A DNA stretch of 64,000 bases, from assembly GCA_037074765.1 (NCBI GenBank), contig JBAMDO010000147.1, positions 186,001 through 250,000 of the forward strand, given 5' to 3'. A program made the translations under genes and the position numbers. The stretch comes from Mansonella perstans. Its lineage: Eukaryota; Nematoda; Chromadorea; Rhabditida; Onchocercidae. Below are positions 13,001-27,193 of this stretch, one piece after another (position 1 is the first letter of the stretch; each line of letters begins with the position of its first letter). Under the pieces are notes generated by a model that saw only the letters and a list, made by a program, of their open reading frames with translations, was not told the origin of the DNA and did no database searches.

Positions 13001-15186
13001 TGCAATACAACTTGACCTCACTATGTATAAACAACGATTTAAACAAAAACAACCTTCATACTATTATTTTTTATTTTTGCGAATTTATTTTGATTAATTT
13101 GAAGTATTTCTATAACACGGAAACCCGTTATTAGTTATATTGATAATCCTGTATGTTATAAATTATTTCAGATTTCACGCCAGTAACAACTAGTATATTT
13201 TTTGTTTCACTGGCTAGTTTTTCGAATGTGATTCACATATTTCGGTAGACGTTTTCAGAGAATATGAGGCACAACAGCAGTTCCGTCAACATACGCAAGA
13301 ATTTATTGATAAATTTCGATACAATGCCAAACGAGCATCGATGGTGCAAAGTCGTATCAAAATGCTCGAGAAATTGTAATGCCTTTTTCTTAAATACTGC
13401 ACTAAAATCTAATAAACCAGCAACATTAAAATTACATTTGGAAATAAATCACTCAGTGCGTTGTTTTACTACCATGCACGTAGATGCATGGTAGTAAAAT
13501 TATTTACAAGTTACTAATTTTTTTTCAGGCCAGTACTTCAACCCGTTATCTTGGAAGGTGAAGTGAAGTTGAGCTTTCCTGACTGCGAAATACTGAATAA
13601 TTTGGTGCTGCAATTAGATGATGTCTCCTTTAGGTAATTTGAGTAAACCTAGATTCTGTCAAATTATGTAAATTTGAGTAAACCTAGATTCTGTCAAATT
13701 ATGTAAGCTAAAGTATCAACCTAAAAATTCGCAGGATATTCTTGAAATTATGAGATATTACTTTTCGTTGATTGCTTTTGCATATTCTTATCTTCGTCAA
13801 ATTTCTCACATTTCTTCATTACGAATAGAATAGAATTAATTTACTTCTTGAATATTTGATACTACGCCTAATCTACTACATTTTAGATATACATCAGTTT
13901 CACCGTTTATATTTACTAAACTACAAATTGGTTCGTATGCGGATTCACGCATTTGCATTGTACGTTTGTTACTTCTGGCAAACATGGAAAGTCCCCATAA
14001 AACAGTTTAAAATTCCGATTCATGTGGAAGGAATGCCAACAGGCGTTGATTTAGACGGATTAATTGTTGTGAAAACTTGATTCTACTACAGGTTGGCGAA
14101 AATGGATCTGGTAAAACGACACTGCTAAAATTGCTTCTTGGCGATTTATCGCCTACAAGTGGTTATCGTAATGCTAATCGCCGCTTAAAAATAGGGTACT
14201 TTTCGCAACATCATGTTGATCAACTTGACATGGATATATCCGGCATAGAAGTGCTTGAAAAAAGATTCCCCGGTATTGTACTCTATTGAAATCTCTTAAG
14301 TACCCTTTTATTTCGGTCGACTAAAATTACTTCCTTTAAAATAGCATCGCTTTCCTATATCGCTTTTATAGGTAAAAATCGAGAAGAATACAGAGCCGCT
14401 CTTGGTCGATTTGGACTCTCTGGCGATTTAGCGTTGCAATCAGTTGCAACTCTTTCTGGTGGACAAAAATCTCGTCTCGCTTTTGCGAGCATTGCTATGT
14501 TGAAGTACGCCATGTTCAAGATTCTCTGATTTATAAACACTGCCTGTGATATCTTACAGCATTTCTTTGATTCCGAATAGTCGGGAATCGGGAGTTTGTT
14601 TCTTCAGTTCATTGCTTTTTTGATTTGCTAATTTCTTTTTGCAGCCCTAATTATTTGATCATGGATGAACCTACCAATCATCTGGATGTTGAGACGGTCG
14701 AAGCGTTAGGTAGAGCGATAAACTCATTTAAGGTGAATGCTTTATTCTAGATTTGATAAATATCATAGTGCCGGAATCATATGCTTTAAAAAAAAAAAAT
14801 TAAACTAATTTACTCCTATGAATTCTTGTCGAATCACCTAAAATCACAGTATCACAATTAGAAATTTCAAAATTGCCAATCTCTTAAGAGAATGGCATAA
14901 CAAAAATAAATGGATAACCAGGTAAGCCGCAACACCTGGCGTTATCACCGTGTGGATATTGACACATAGTTACATACAAACATTCAAAAAACATACGCAA
15001 GTTCAGTGTACTTATGTGATTTATATTATCAATTTGCAGGGAGGAGTACTGATCGTTTCGCATGACGAAAAACTCATTGATATGGTTTGTAAGGAATTAT
15101 GGGTAGTTAAAGATCGTTGCGTAATGGCGCTAGAAGGAGGCCTAGAGGAATATAAAAGGCATGTCATGACGCAACTTGCCCTCTGA
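10095..15186 (+). CDS. abcf-3: ABCF3-type ABC ATPase (GCN20-like)
   Basis: Seventeen exons: 10095-10164, 10246-10393, 10483-10618, 10713-10936, 11072-11176, 11349-11504, 11678-11833, 11963-12019, 12082-12160, 12442-12602, 13259-13375, 13529-13633, 13887-13959, 14092-14272, 14372-14504, 14645-14732, 15040-15186. They total 2136 bp (711 aa), the usual ABCF3 length. ABCF proteins are soluble twin-ATPase proteins without membrane domains; GCN20/ABCF3 types act in translation control. An N-terminal helical region opens with [20 protein letters not shown]. The first cassette has Walker [10 protein letters not shown], signature [16 protein letters not shown] and Walker [14 protein letters not shown]. 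The linker contains [19 protein letters not shown] sequence. The second cassette has [21 protein letters not shown] and [12 protein letters not shown], then VSHDEKL. I chose the ATG at 10095, which reads through in phase; an ATG at 10088 is in another frame. The gene converges with the BTB gene. Confidence 0.95.
13464..13499. other. Perfect short hairpin in an ABCF3 intron
   Basis: TTTTACTACCATGCA is followed by a 6-nt loop (CGTAGA) and its exact reverse complement TGCATGGTAGTAAAA. That gives a 15-bp perfect stem inside the 13376-13528 intron. Too short for a typical microRNA precursor by itself. Confidence 0.85.
13636..13706 (+). repeat. Tandem ~35-bp duplication in an ABCF3 intron
   Basis: Two adjacent identical copies of a unit containing GAGTAAACCTAGATTCTGTC, starting just downstream of the 13633 donor site. 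Confidence 0.85.
14772..14950 (+). repeat. Interspersed ~190-bp repeat, copy B (in ABCF3 intron)
   Basis: Counterpart of 1501-1695 in the same orientation, within the last ABCF3 intron. It carries a longer A-run and several substitutions. Confidence 0.65.
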
Positions 15187-15757
15187 TGAACATTGCTTCT
15201 CCATTAGTTCTTGTGTAAACAATAAATACTTTATTCTCGAACCATCAGTAATTCACGAGACATCTTTTTAAATTGAATTTACTTTGCGATTACCTCAATT
15301 ATTAGATGTATATCTAAAATTACACCAAGATATATCCTTTTCCATATTGTCATCTTGAAATATATCACCAAGAATAAATAAACAACTGACCACTGACTTA
15401 TTATTTACGGCAATCCACTTATGTTTTTTGCAATTCTTAGACAGAAGATGATGCTTTCTGACCTTCCTGACTTCCGCATTTATTTCAGTCGCTCTTTGTT
15501 CTTCTGTGCATTCGTTCAAGTTCTTTTGTCAATCTCATGATATTTTGAGCTGTTTTCTTTTCACTTTGCTTGGTCCGACTACTTGTTCCGTTTAATTCTT
15601 AAATGATACTATATTTACAAGAAGCAACAAAGTCCACTAACCAAAAATCACACGCGACAGTAATATGGTTGACTGTAGAACAAATATTATACAGGAGAAA
15701 GTCAGATAAGAGCAGACAAATTAATGGTGGAGGAGGGGACGGACGACAGTTCACAGT
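15187..15757. other. Convergent 3' region between ABCF3 and BTB genes, with a possible coding remnant on minus
   Basis: On the minus strand, about 15600 to 15400, two overlapping frames give charged coiled-coil-like sequence: SEKKTAQNIMRLTKEL in one and NECTEEQRATEINAEVRKVR in the other. A single frameshift would join them, so this may be a decayed exon or chance. No function is assigned. The remainder looks like UTR and spacer. Confidence 0.35.
15221..15226 (+). terminator. Probable ABCF3 polyadenylation signal
   Basis: AATAAA 35 bases after the TGA of the ABCF3-type gene, followed by an A/T-rich stretch. Confidence 0.55.
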
Positions 15758-18360
<2,603 letters not shown>

Positions 18361-19148
18361 CAGTGCTTGTTGATCGAGGAATCGATTACTTCTACTTTTA
18401 GCTGTCTTTCAACTATGCAGCTTCACGACTAAGTCGTAGCTTCAGGACTAAGTGACAGCTTCAAGACTAAGTCATTTTGTTAAAAGATTATTAGATGGTT
18501 TTTAAGTAACATTACTTATGTAGTATTGATTACATATGTGCAATGACAAGGCCTAAAACTCTAAGACATGATTGTTAATCGGAATTCCGGAATTCATTTC
18601 CTGTTTAGATGGCTTAAAAAAGTGAAAAGAGAAGTTGAGAAGATTTGAACTTATCAGCTTCTTTTCTCCATCCTTCCTTACTCTCTCTTCATCTTATTCC
18701 CCTCCCAAATACTACCATATACCTCGCCGCCTCGTCGCCTCATCAGGAGACCGACCGTTCGATATGCAAAGCAATGAATCGATCACAAAGGATGCGCCAT
18801 TCATCGATTGAGATTTGAACAGTATACTCTTCTTCTTTTATTTACGTACCATCTATCAGTCTGCACGTCCCTGTCTGTACAGGTCTGTACAGGTGCACAT
18901 AGGTTAATGAAATGAGTTATCTTCCTCATTATGTTTCATCAAACTCTCACAAAGGTAAGCTATATTTTGCTCAGAAGGATACGGTAATGCGATGACAGCA
19001 ATGTATTGTTAGTCATATACCACCAATATTAGTCAATTGTCACTTTGAAAAACTTATTGCAGGTCATAGGTCATGTATGAGTGTTCCAATTAAAAGTTCT
19101 ATATAGCTTCAGCTCAAATTCTTTTATCAGTTCAGTTCCCTGTGTTTT

Positions 19149-19595
19149 GGTTCATCATTGCTTTCTTTGCTAATCTTTTATTAGCAAACTTAAGTTTACA
19201 AAAGAAATAATGTCCATTGTGTCTTAAAAGATATCACGTATCACGTGAAGTTTTGGCGTGGTTCAATTAGTGAAGTGTTTATGTGTTGGTTCATTGCTTT
19301 TAGGTAGTCTTTTATTAGTAAACACAAGTTTATAAAAGAGGAAATAATGTCCATTGTGTCTTAAACCGTATCACGTATCACATGAAGTTTTGACATAGTT
19401 CAATTGGCGAAGTTTGTACGTGAAGTTTTGGCGTAAAAAAAAAAAATAAAAAAAAAAGTTTGTACCTGTTGGTTCATTGCTTTTAGGTAATCTTTTATTA
19501 GCAAACATAAGTTTACAAAAGAGGAAATAATGTCCACTATGTCTTGAAACGTATCACGTGAAATTTTGGCGCAGTTCAGTTAGTGAAGTGTGTAG
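19149..19595 (+). repeat. Three-copy diverged tandem repeat, unit ~125-140 bp
   Basis: Copies begin near 19149, 19288 and 19471. Each carries GGTTCATTGCTTTTAGGTAR, TCTTTTATTAG, AAATAATGTCCAYTRTGTCT, TATCACGT and AGTTTTGGCG, diverged by roughly 10-15 percent by eye. Low-complexity A-rich sequence separates copies two and three. Confidence 0.8.
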
Positions 19596-20283
19596 TTACA
19601 ATGAAATCCAAACATCTGTTTACTAATGTTCATAACTCTTTCTTATCTAATTTGCATATTGCATTTACCAGTATCAGTAAATGTGACCGATTGTTCAAAT
19701 GATATCAACCGTTGTCATGGAGGTCGAGTAAAAGTGGAAATAGGAAAACTTGTCCAGGAATTCAAATCTATCCTCCTCCTTGCAGTTCCGCGATAGCCTA
19801 AATATTTTAGCGCTGCTCTTCCACAGCCAGTGATTGCTAACCCTAAGTGTAGGAGTAATTAGTAGAAACGTTGCGTGAAAAGGGCGGAAGATAACCACAA
19901 AGGTGCAAGTGCATCTCATCATACGATTGATGATCTGTGCTGGTTACGGTGGATTATTCTTTTGCTTCATTTATTGACCGCTCATTTGGTCTCCGGTAGT
20001 ATATTATTCAAGTTGCGGTCATTAAGGTGTTGTAGATGTGTTATAGAAGCGCTTCTCTCTGTCGCGTGACGTGAAACGTGAAACTGCGACCTTGCTACTC
20101 ACTGAATCTATACACAATAATTGATTGAATGAATCAGTCTGAATCGATAGGATGGTAGAAATCTGATCATGTTAGTCACATGTACATGTAGTAACCTGAC
20201 AAGCGGTACAGTATATATTGGGATCTGTGCATTGGTAAAGCTGTGAGAATTGCAAGCTACTCGACTCTCCGTCCAAGCATCAT

Positions 20284-20395
20284 CTTTTTTGTGCTTCTTC
20301 ACTTCCAACGTTGAAACTGTTTTTGTGCTTCTTCACTTCCAGCATTGAAACTGTTTTTGTACTTCACTTCCAACGTTGAAACGTTGAAACTTATA
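20284..20395 (+). repeat. Short tandem repeat upstream of the DAZ-like gene
   Basis: Three imperfect copies of TTTTTGTGCTTCTTCACTTCCAACGTTGAAACTG; the third is shortened and then repeats GTTGAAAC. Confidence 0.8.
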
Positions 20396-20468
20396 TGCCT
20401 ATCATAAAATTTGATGATATCCTTCTAAAGATATCGATGTTGATAGAAGTTACGATGTTTTTATAAAT

Positions 20469-20482
20469 TACAATCTTTCAGG
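20469..20482 (+). promoter_or_regulatory. Candidate trans-splice acceptor before the DAZ-like ATG
   Basis: ACAATCTTTCAG lies immediately before GATGATGATG, so the first exon has a strong 3' splice site and the ATG one base later. In nematodes this arrangement is typical of spliced-leader addition, though an upstream non-coding exon is also possible. Confidence 0.5.
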
Positions 20483-23327
20483 ATGATGATGAGCCCAGCT
20501 TTCGCAACGGCTTTGGCATATGATACCATGGGCAGTCCATATCAAATGGCATATCCGGCGAGTGCAGCAATGTATCCGGCAACGACCACACCGTTTCCGG
20601 TTCCTGCTGCAGTTGATCCTCGTGCATTTGAAATGATACCGCATCGAATTTTTGTTGGCGGATTTCCGGCCACTGCAAGTTTTGCCATGTTTTGAATTTC
20701 ATTATTTTCCCCCAGTAATCTTAGAAAATATTCTTTACTTTTGTCCAAAGTAGTTACCATTGCCTTGGCAAACCGCCTATTGATTCTAGTCGACTTAATT
20801 AATCTTTTAAATTGCCGCGTCATTTAATCACTTATTAAATTTATTCATTTGTTCATTTCCACATGCATTAAATTGAATTATTTGCAGACTACGGAACTTG
20901 ATTTGCGTCTGTTTTTCGAGAAGTTTGGTCATGTTCGTGAAGCGAAAGTAATTCGTAGCAGTGAGGGAACATCCAAAGGATATGGTTTCATAACATTTGA
21001 TACAGAAGATGAGGCAAAAACTGTCATGCAAATTAGCTCGGTAAGACACTTTGGTATAAATCGTGACATTTGTCTTACGGACAGCGATTTTTAAAGTAAA
21101 TTGGAGAATTTTAAACGAATACTCATGTACTATCAATTTTTGGCAGAATCAGGAGGCGGAAAAACTTGAATTCAAAGGACGTCGATTGAACCTTGGACCG
21201 GCTGTTCGCCGTATGATTCATGGTCCGCGTTTCACACCAGGTAATTTTAGTTTATATTAGTTGTGTATAAGGCGATATTTTCAGAGATTTATGCAAAATA
21301 TTTCGAATTTCATTAGCATAATTAGATGGAAAAAATTACTGGAGTTGAGAGACCTAGCTACTTCTGCTGTTATTTGAACATTGTATCTACTGAAAAGAGT
21401 TTTTATTGTTCCTACTGTTAAGATTCATTTCCATTTGACAAAGAATGATGAATTTCGAAGTGCTGTTAAGCGCTACTTCACTTTATGTTACTATGACATA
21501 TGTTAAGATAACCAGAAACAAATTCACAATCATTGTCTTCTTGGTATTCATGGACGATGGGACATCATCTACCAACAGATTCAAAGTCAACGGCAATGCA
21601 GTCAATGTAGGTTAATGTGAAGTGGTTTTTTTCTGCAGAATATGCTATCGCAACACCAACGGGGCAGCTACTTCCTGCATCAGCATTCGGAGGGTTTACT
21701 TATGCGTTCTCACCACAATCACCACTTGTTGTAATGCCACCACCAAGTCAAGTGCAACCATTCGTCTATTCGCCAATTTCTACTATTGCACCAGCGCAAT
21801 ATACACTTTCGAATACTGTAAGTCTCGTTCTTATCAAAAAGGAATCGTAAAATTGCAGTTGTTTAGTAAGGGAAGACATTGTTAAGAGGAGAGTTGTTCA
21901 TTGTTTGTTGTGATGTATAGAGGAAAGCGAAGTTTTTATAGGATGCTGGGAATAACAAAGTTCAGCAATTCGTTGCAAACAACGGTACGGCATCGGTGAT
22001 GCTTGTACCAAATAATGGTAATACAATAACTCCACATGATTCTCCGCGTACCAACGGTATGGGTGGACAACCGCAAGCAGTTAATGGTTCAGTACATATT
22101 CCAGTCGCTGGACAACCACCACAACAGCAGCAGGCATACGTAAGCATGCAGCAAATAGCGCAAGTAACTACTCAACCGCTTACACCAGTTAGTATCATTT
22201 ACAAACATACGAAGAACCTTGTTGGAGAAACAAAATTTACTGTACAATTCAGTAATGTGCTTGTTTCAGATGACACCATCAATTGCTACACAGCGTGCAG
22301 CGATTTTTCCACCTGCAGCTGCCTTTTACGCTCCAACTGCGCCCCCTAACGATATGACTCATTATTCTCAAATGACTGCGCCAACATATTTCTTTGCTCC
22401 TAGCGGATATCAAGCTGTTTGTGTTCTTTTATTCTTTCATCTCTCTCTTTTTTAGAGATTACCGTTATTTCCTTCTCCAGTATATTGCAGTTCAGTTTTG
22501 TGGATTATTCATATACTCATTGATATCTACTGAAAACAGTAAATACTAAATGCTATAACAAGGAAATAACAAAAATAGTTTTAAAAATAAAAGAAGATAT
22601 TGTCGCCGTCCTAAATTGTCGAAAATGGCGAATAATGAGCGCAATATCAGTTTTGCATAATATACTTTTATATAGCTTCTGCTTTTTAAAAAAGTAACGA
22701 ATAAAATAGATTGATGGTAGTGGACAGACTGCTGCGATGGCGATTCCAGCACCAAATCCAATTCAGTTGGTGCCGCAGCCGATAACACCTCAAACTCCGC
22801 AGCCATGTTTTTATGAGGAAAGTATGATCGGTGGTTGGCAAAATCCTAATCCTGAAGTATGTCCACTTTCCACTTTGGATACTTCTGGAAAATACAGAAT
22901 ATTTGCCGCATTCCAGCCAGTAATATGGAGGGAGTTTGAACTAATGAAGTGAATTAGTTATATTATGTGGTTAGAATGCTTTCCAGGTCCGTCCTACAAG
23001 TACTCCTCGACGTAGTCCGATGAAGTCGGTCGTGCCAATCTCAAGTCAACTTGGTCAAGTTAATCTGCAGCAATATGGTAAGCAGTTTCTCGGTAATCTG
23101 TTGTCCAACTATTCTCTTTTCTGAAAAATTCATGATAAGCTATTTGTAAATGATCACTCGGTAACTGAAGAAAGCAACAGAGTGTTGAGTTTCGAAATAA
23201 CATTTCCGTAGATGTAGTGAGTTATATTTAAGCAAGATGTCAGAGAGTGATAATTAGTGATAATTAATTTGCAGAACGCAAGGAATGTCAACAAAGTGGA
23301 AATGCTACAAACAAGCAGTTTGCATAA
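20483..23327 (+). CDS. daz-1: DAZ/BOULE-type RNA-binding protein
   Basis: Nine exons: 20483-20674, 20888-21040, 21147-21240, 21639-21817, 21942-22187, 22270-22416, 22710-22856, 22987-23077, 23275-23327. They total 1302 bp (433 aa). DAZ-family proteins bind germline mRNAs and promote their translation in meiosis. After a short low-complexity N-terminus the single RRM has RNP2 RIFVGGFPAT, TELDLRLFFEKFGHVREAKV, RNP1 SKGYGFITF and the BOULE-like end FKGRRLNLGPAVRRM. The remainder is Pro/Gln/Ala/Tyr-rich (FTYAFSPQSPLVVMPPPSQ, AGQPPQQQQAYVSMQQ), plausibly holding the short DAZ-repeat-like Tyr/Gln motifs, and ends in RKECQQSGNATNKQFA. The first intron appears to use a GC donor (CCACT|GCAAGT), the only choice joining FVGGFPAT to TTELDL in frame. 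The 3' UTR is probably long and AT-rich. Confidence 0.93.
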
Positions 23328-24444
23328 TATTAAATGCAAGTCAGCGAAAGTTGGGCGTTTGCATATTCATTTCTAGAAGGTGTTGCGATAAGTTAGTCAT
23401 ATCCTGCTGAGTTTATTTCATTTATGCATAGATATTGTAATAATACTTGAGTTTTGTTCTTCCCGTCAAGTGTGAGCACGTTTGACATGCTCAAATTGGG
23501 TGAATTCCGTTGCGCCCACTTTTTATCCAAGTCAGGTTGAGCTGTTTTCTCGCCTGACTGACTATTTTATTATTTCCTTGCACTATGTCTTGTATTTCAA
23601 TATCTCTGATATTTAAAGTGACAACATTTTATTACGATGTACAGGACTTGGATTATTTCACTTTATTTTATAATTTATGACCTTTGCAGTTGTATTTGAA
23701 ATATTGTTAAATGTTCGGGTCATATCTTGCAAATACTGCTATAATTTAAATCCCGATCGATGACTCTGGCATTTGTGTGTCTTCATCTCATTTGGGCAGT
23801 TAATTCTGTTTTTCAGTTATCTTCAAAGATTATATATGAAGATTTGCCAATTCAATTGCATTTTAACGTATTTAAATAGCGGCATGTTTTATAAGAGATG
23901 TTCTGTGTAGCTGCTTTTTTCTCTTTTTTGCAAAAGTTTGTATTCTGTGAACAACATTTGTGTGTGCCGTACTTTATGTTGTTTATGTAAGTTGAGAAAA
24001 TTAATAAATATTTTTTAGCAGTATTATTGTAGAGTGCAGAAGGTTTCATTAGATATAAATGCTAACTTGGAAGATTCTTTTTCAATGACATCGGTGACGG
24101 AATGTATCCAAGTAGCCTAGAGGGTCATCTGAGTTTTGGGGCTCCAAAGCAGTGCATAGAGCTGAGGAGAAAGGTATTGATAACGGTGCTTTAATGCATT
24201 TACAAGTCGACAAATTTATAAACGACTATGCAATTTTCATAGAGACTTATGTTCATGTCACGTACGGACTTCAGTTGCAACTTAATGACTGAAATAGCAT
24301 GAAGGCAGCTTGAATAGAGAACATTAGTCAATAATTATCGGTCGTTCCGCGAACTAGAATGGAAAACTTTGGAACATAGTAATTTTTCAAGATTTTCAGC
24401 TCGATTGAAAAACAGATTTGCTAAGATTATCTTTCTGCAGTGAT
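23328..24444. other. 3' UTR and spacer after the DAZ-like gene
   Basis: No coding exon is seen. Possible polyadenylation signals occur near 24002 (AATAAATA). The left edge of the duplicated block begins at 24445. Confidence 0.45.
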
Positions 24445-25188
24445 TTCATTCCAAATGAAAGATTTCATAATTCTTACAAAATAGCATTTTGAAAAAAATG
24501 AGTCATTTGCAAAATTGATCAAATAATCCTTTTCTCATTAAAGCAACAGCTATGTAAATGAAATCTGTAAATGAAAACAATCCAACTTTTCTGAAAAACA
24601 AAGTTTACATAGCTTTCATGTGTCTAAACAAAGTGGAACGAGCGATTCAGCTGTCTTTCAAATTAGAAGTCATGTTTTGATGCCCATCTATGAATGAAAT
24701 TGGAATCAAAACAATCCAACTTTTCTGAAAAACATGAATAGATAGAAGAAGTGCACGTCTGCTTAACTGCAAACATATTACTCCTTTTTAACATGCATCT
24801 ATTTTTTTGCATGAAGAAATCGGATTATTTTCTGATCACTTAATGGCTTCGTTTTCATTTCCCATTTCATAAATAAGAATTTGAGTGATATGACAGTGAA
24901 TGAATCAAAGGCACTGTGGATTTCACTTAAAGAAAAAAAGCAAACTTCTAGAGTGGAGTTTCTTTACTACATATTTATAGGCAATATAATCGTTGAAAAA
25001 AAGCAAAATCAAATTTTGAAATTAAATTCATAGGGATCAGATATGTAACTATGAATTAAACTCGATTTGTATGTTAATTAGAAAAAAATTAATAGAGTTC
25101 GATTAAATGGACAAATGAAACGGTGCACTCATTTTATTTACATTAATTCGTTATTGCCAAATGGTTTCAAAATTCCCATGTTTGGTTC

Positions 25189-25208
25189 TATTTTTTTCAG
25201 AAGGAAAC
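25189..25208 (+). promoter_or_regulatory. Candidate trans-splice acceptor before secreted gene copy 1
   Basis: A T-rich tract ending in TTTTTTTCAG precedes AAGGAAACATG. The same sequence is kept in the other two copies (about 39418-39436 and 55880-55899 reversed). It fits a spliced-leader acceptor directly upstream of the ATG. Confidence 0.5.
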
Positions 25209-27193
25209 ATGAACAAGCTTCTAACAGTGTTTGGCTTAGTAATTCTTCTTGTGGCATTTTCATGTGCAACAGAATCAGATGAAGATTTCAGTGTAACTTT
25301 CATGAATTTACGTTTTTTTCCAAAATATATTTTTTAGCAGCCAGAAGATAGAGTTGGCCATATTAAACCAACGGTGGTAGCTGCACACAGTAGTGAAAAT
25401 GTTTCTGTACAGGTAAAGGATGAGATAAGATGATAAGTAGGATGTGATATGACTGCTAGATGATCTAGATTGATCTAGTTTCCTGTATGAAATGATTTGA
25501 CTTGTCGTCGTGGTATGAAAAATTGCTTGAACTTGAAACATAACATGCTCTATTAAAACGACAAGAAAAATGAACTCCAATCCATTCCTTTTCAATCGAT
25601 CATAAATCAATTTCCAGTAGTGTAATGTTCATGAACAAAAAATTTTTTATTTTTTCTCAGGATTATTTTGAACCTGGTCTTGATAGTAACAGTGATGAGA
25701 ACAATAACAATGATAATAACGATAACAATGATGAAATCGATGAAAACGACAAAGAGGATAGTAATAAAGGAAATTATGATGATTATGTGGCCAAAGGAGA
25801 ATTTGTTGAAAGTGATGGCACGTAAGTAAATGGGCACAGTCAATAATTTGAAACTCTCCTATTTATTTATGAGGAATCCTTATCCATGTCTATTAGCGCA
25901 TTTATCTCGTTTATTCGTATTATTGATATTATTAAATAAACAATATACGACGTTTATCTATATACTGTTTATGAATCTTTTGACAGGAAATGTGAGTATT
26001 TTTGGCTGGATTTCATTTAATGATATTTCATCATCTGAACAAAATGTTTTGGAATAATGAATAAATTTTAACCACGACTATGGATTATTGCCTTCGTCAT
26101 ACTTCTGAATAAAGTTTAGAAATAATAAGAGCTCGCTTTATTTTCATTTGCAGAAAGAAGGAGTGCGATTCTCACGCAACTTGCTACGATCAACGTGAGC
26201 CACAGACTTGGTGCAAATTGAATGAAAATCAGTCGTGGGTGTAAGTGCATTTTTCACTTATTCCTATGAAAAGTTGGTTCTACACATATATCAGATTTTC
26301 AATAGGTGTGTGTATGTGTGTGTTTATAAAAGTTCCAGGTTCCTTAACAGAAGTGTGATAAATCCCTATTTCAGCGATAAAGGTTGCTTCTGCGACGATA
26401 ATTTGCATTCATGCGTTATCGAACGAATGAATAGCGGCAAGTTAGAATATACATATTGTGCACCTGAACAAGACTGGCAATGTAAGGATGAGGAAGGTAA
26501 TAATGGACAAAAAAACGATTATGTGGCCAAAGGGGAATTTGTTGAAACTGATGGCAAGTAAGTACATAGGCATTTTCATTAGTCTGAAGCTTTCCAATTT
26601 ATTTATGAGGAATCCTTGTCCTGGTCCATTGACGTATATTACCTTTGACTTATAAGACGTCTGCTGCAATTTTCTGAATAATAATCAATATATGTTTAAT
26701 TAATATAATTCGGATTAATGAATCATTATAAATGCGATTATGGATTATAGCCCTTGTCATACATCTCTCTACTTCTAATTTATCGGTATGAGTAAAGCTG
26801 AGAAATAGTAAGAGCTCAGTTTGTTTTTATTTGCAGAAAGAAAGAGTGCAATTCCCACTCAGCTTGCTTCGATCAACGTGAACCACAAGCTTGGTGCATT
26901 CTGGATGAAAATCAGTCGTGGGTGTAAGCGATTTTCCACGTATTTCATGCATTCCTATGAGTTCATTTCACACATGCATTAGATTTTCAGTGCATGTTTG
27001 TGCGTATGTGTATGTGTGTCTTGATAAAAATTTCAGGTTTCTTAACAGAAGTGTGATAAATCCCTATTTCAGCGATAAAGGTTGCTTCTGCGACGATAAT
27101 TTGCATTCATGCGTTATCGAACGAAAAAACAACGACAAGTTGGAATATACGTATTGTGCACCTGAACAACATTGGCAATGTGACACAAACTGA
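25209..27193 (+). CDS. Secreted protein with two 8-cysteine domains, copy 1
   Basis: Seven exons: 25209-25292, 25338-25412, 25661-25821, 26154-26240, 26375-26557, 26837-26923, 27073-27193. They total 798 bp (265 aa). The N-terminus MNKLLTVFGLVILLVAFSCA is a clear signal peptide. A short linker and an Asn/Asp/Glu-rich acidic segment follow (SNSDENNNNDNNDNNDEIDE). Then come two tandem modules, each led by DYVAKGEFVExDG and each with eight cysteines spaced C-x5-C-x9-C-x12-C-x1-C-x6-C-x14-C-x7-C. Signature pieces are CYDQREPQTWC, GCFCDDNLHSCVIER and LEYTYCAPEQ. Exon borders fall at the same places in both modules (each module is two exons, both starting after KK or WV codons), so the gene arose by internal duplication. 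I do not recognise a named family; no function is claimed. It is predicted extracellular and disulphide-bonded. It converges on the neighbouring gene at 28687-30463. Confidence 0.85.

Larger units (their letters stand above)
18361..20482. other. Intergenic region between BTB and DAZ-like genes, repeat-rich
   Basis: No gene was found. It contains short ~20-bp repeats of AGCTTCANGACTAAGT (18418-18475), a three-copy ~130-bp tandem repeat (19149-19595), a short A-rich insertion (19436-19456) and three ~35-bp repeats with TTCACTTCCAACGTTGAAAC (20284-20395). Upstream control regions of the two divergent genes are expected here. Confidence 0.55.

Noticed and set aside
20478..20823. Antisense proteins over the DAZ-like first exon
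   Set aside because: They are shadows of the RRM-coding exon; the plus strand has the family match and splice phase.
26235..26561. A separate ~108-residue protein beginning upstream of exon 5 of the secreted gene
   Set aside because: The first part is intron read-through; homology between the two modules and the donor/acceptor sites place the real exon at 26375-26557. The same applies to 26918-27193 and the twin stretches.
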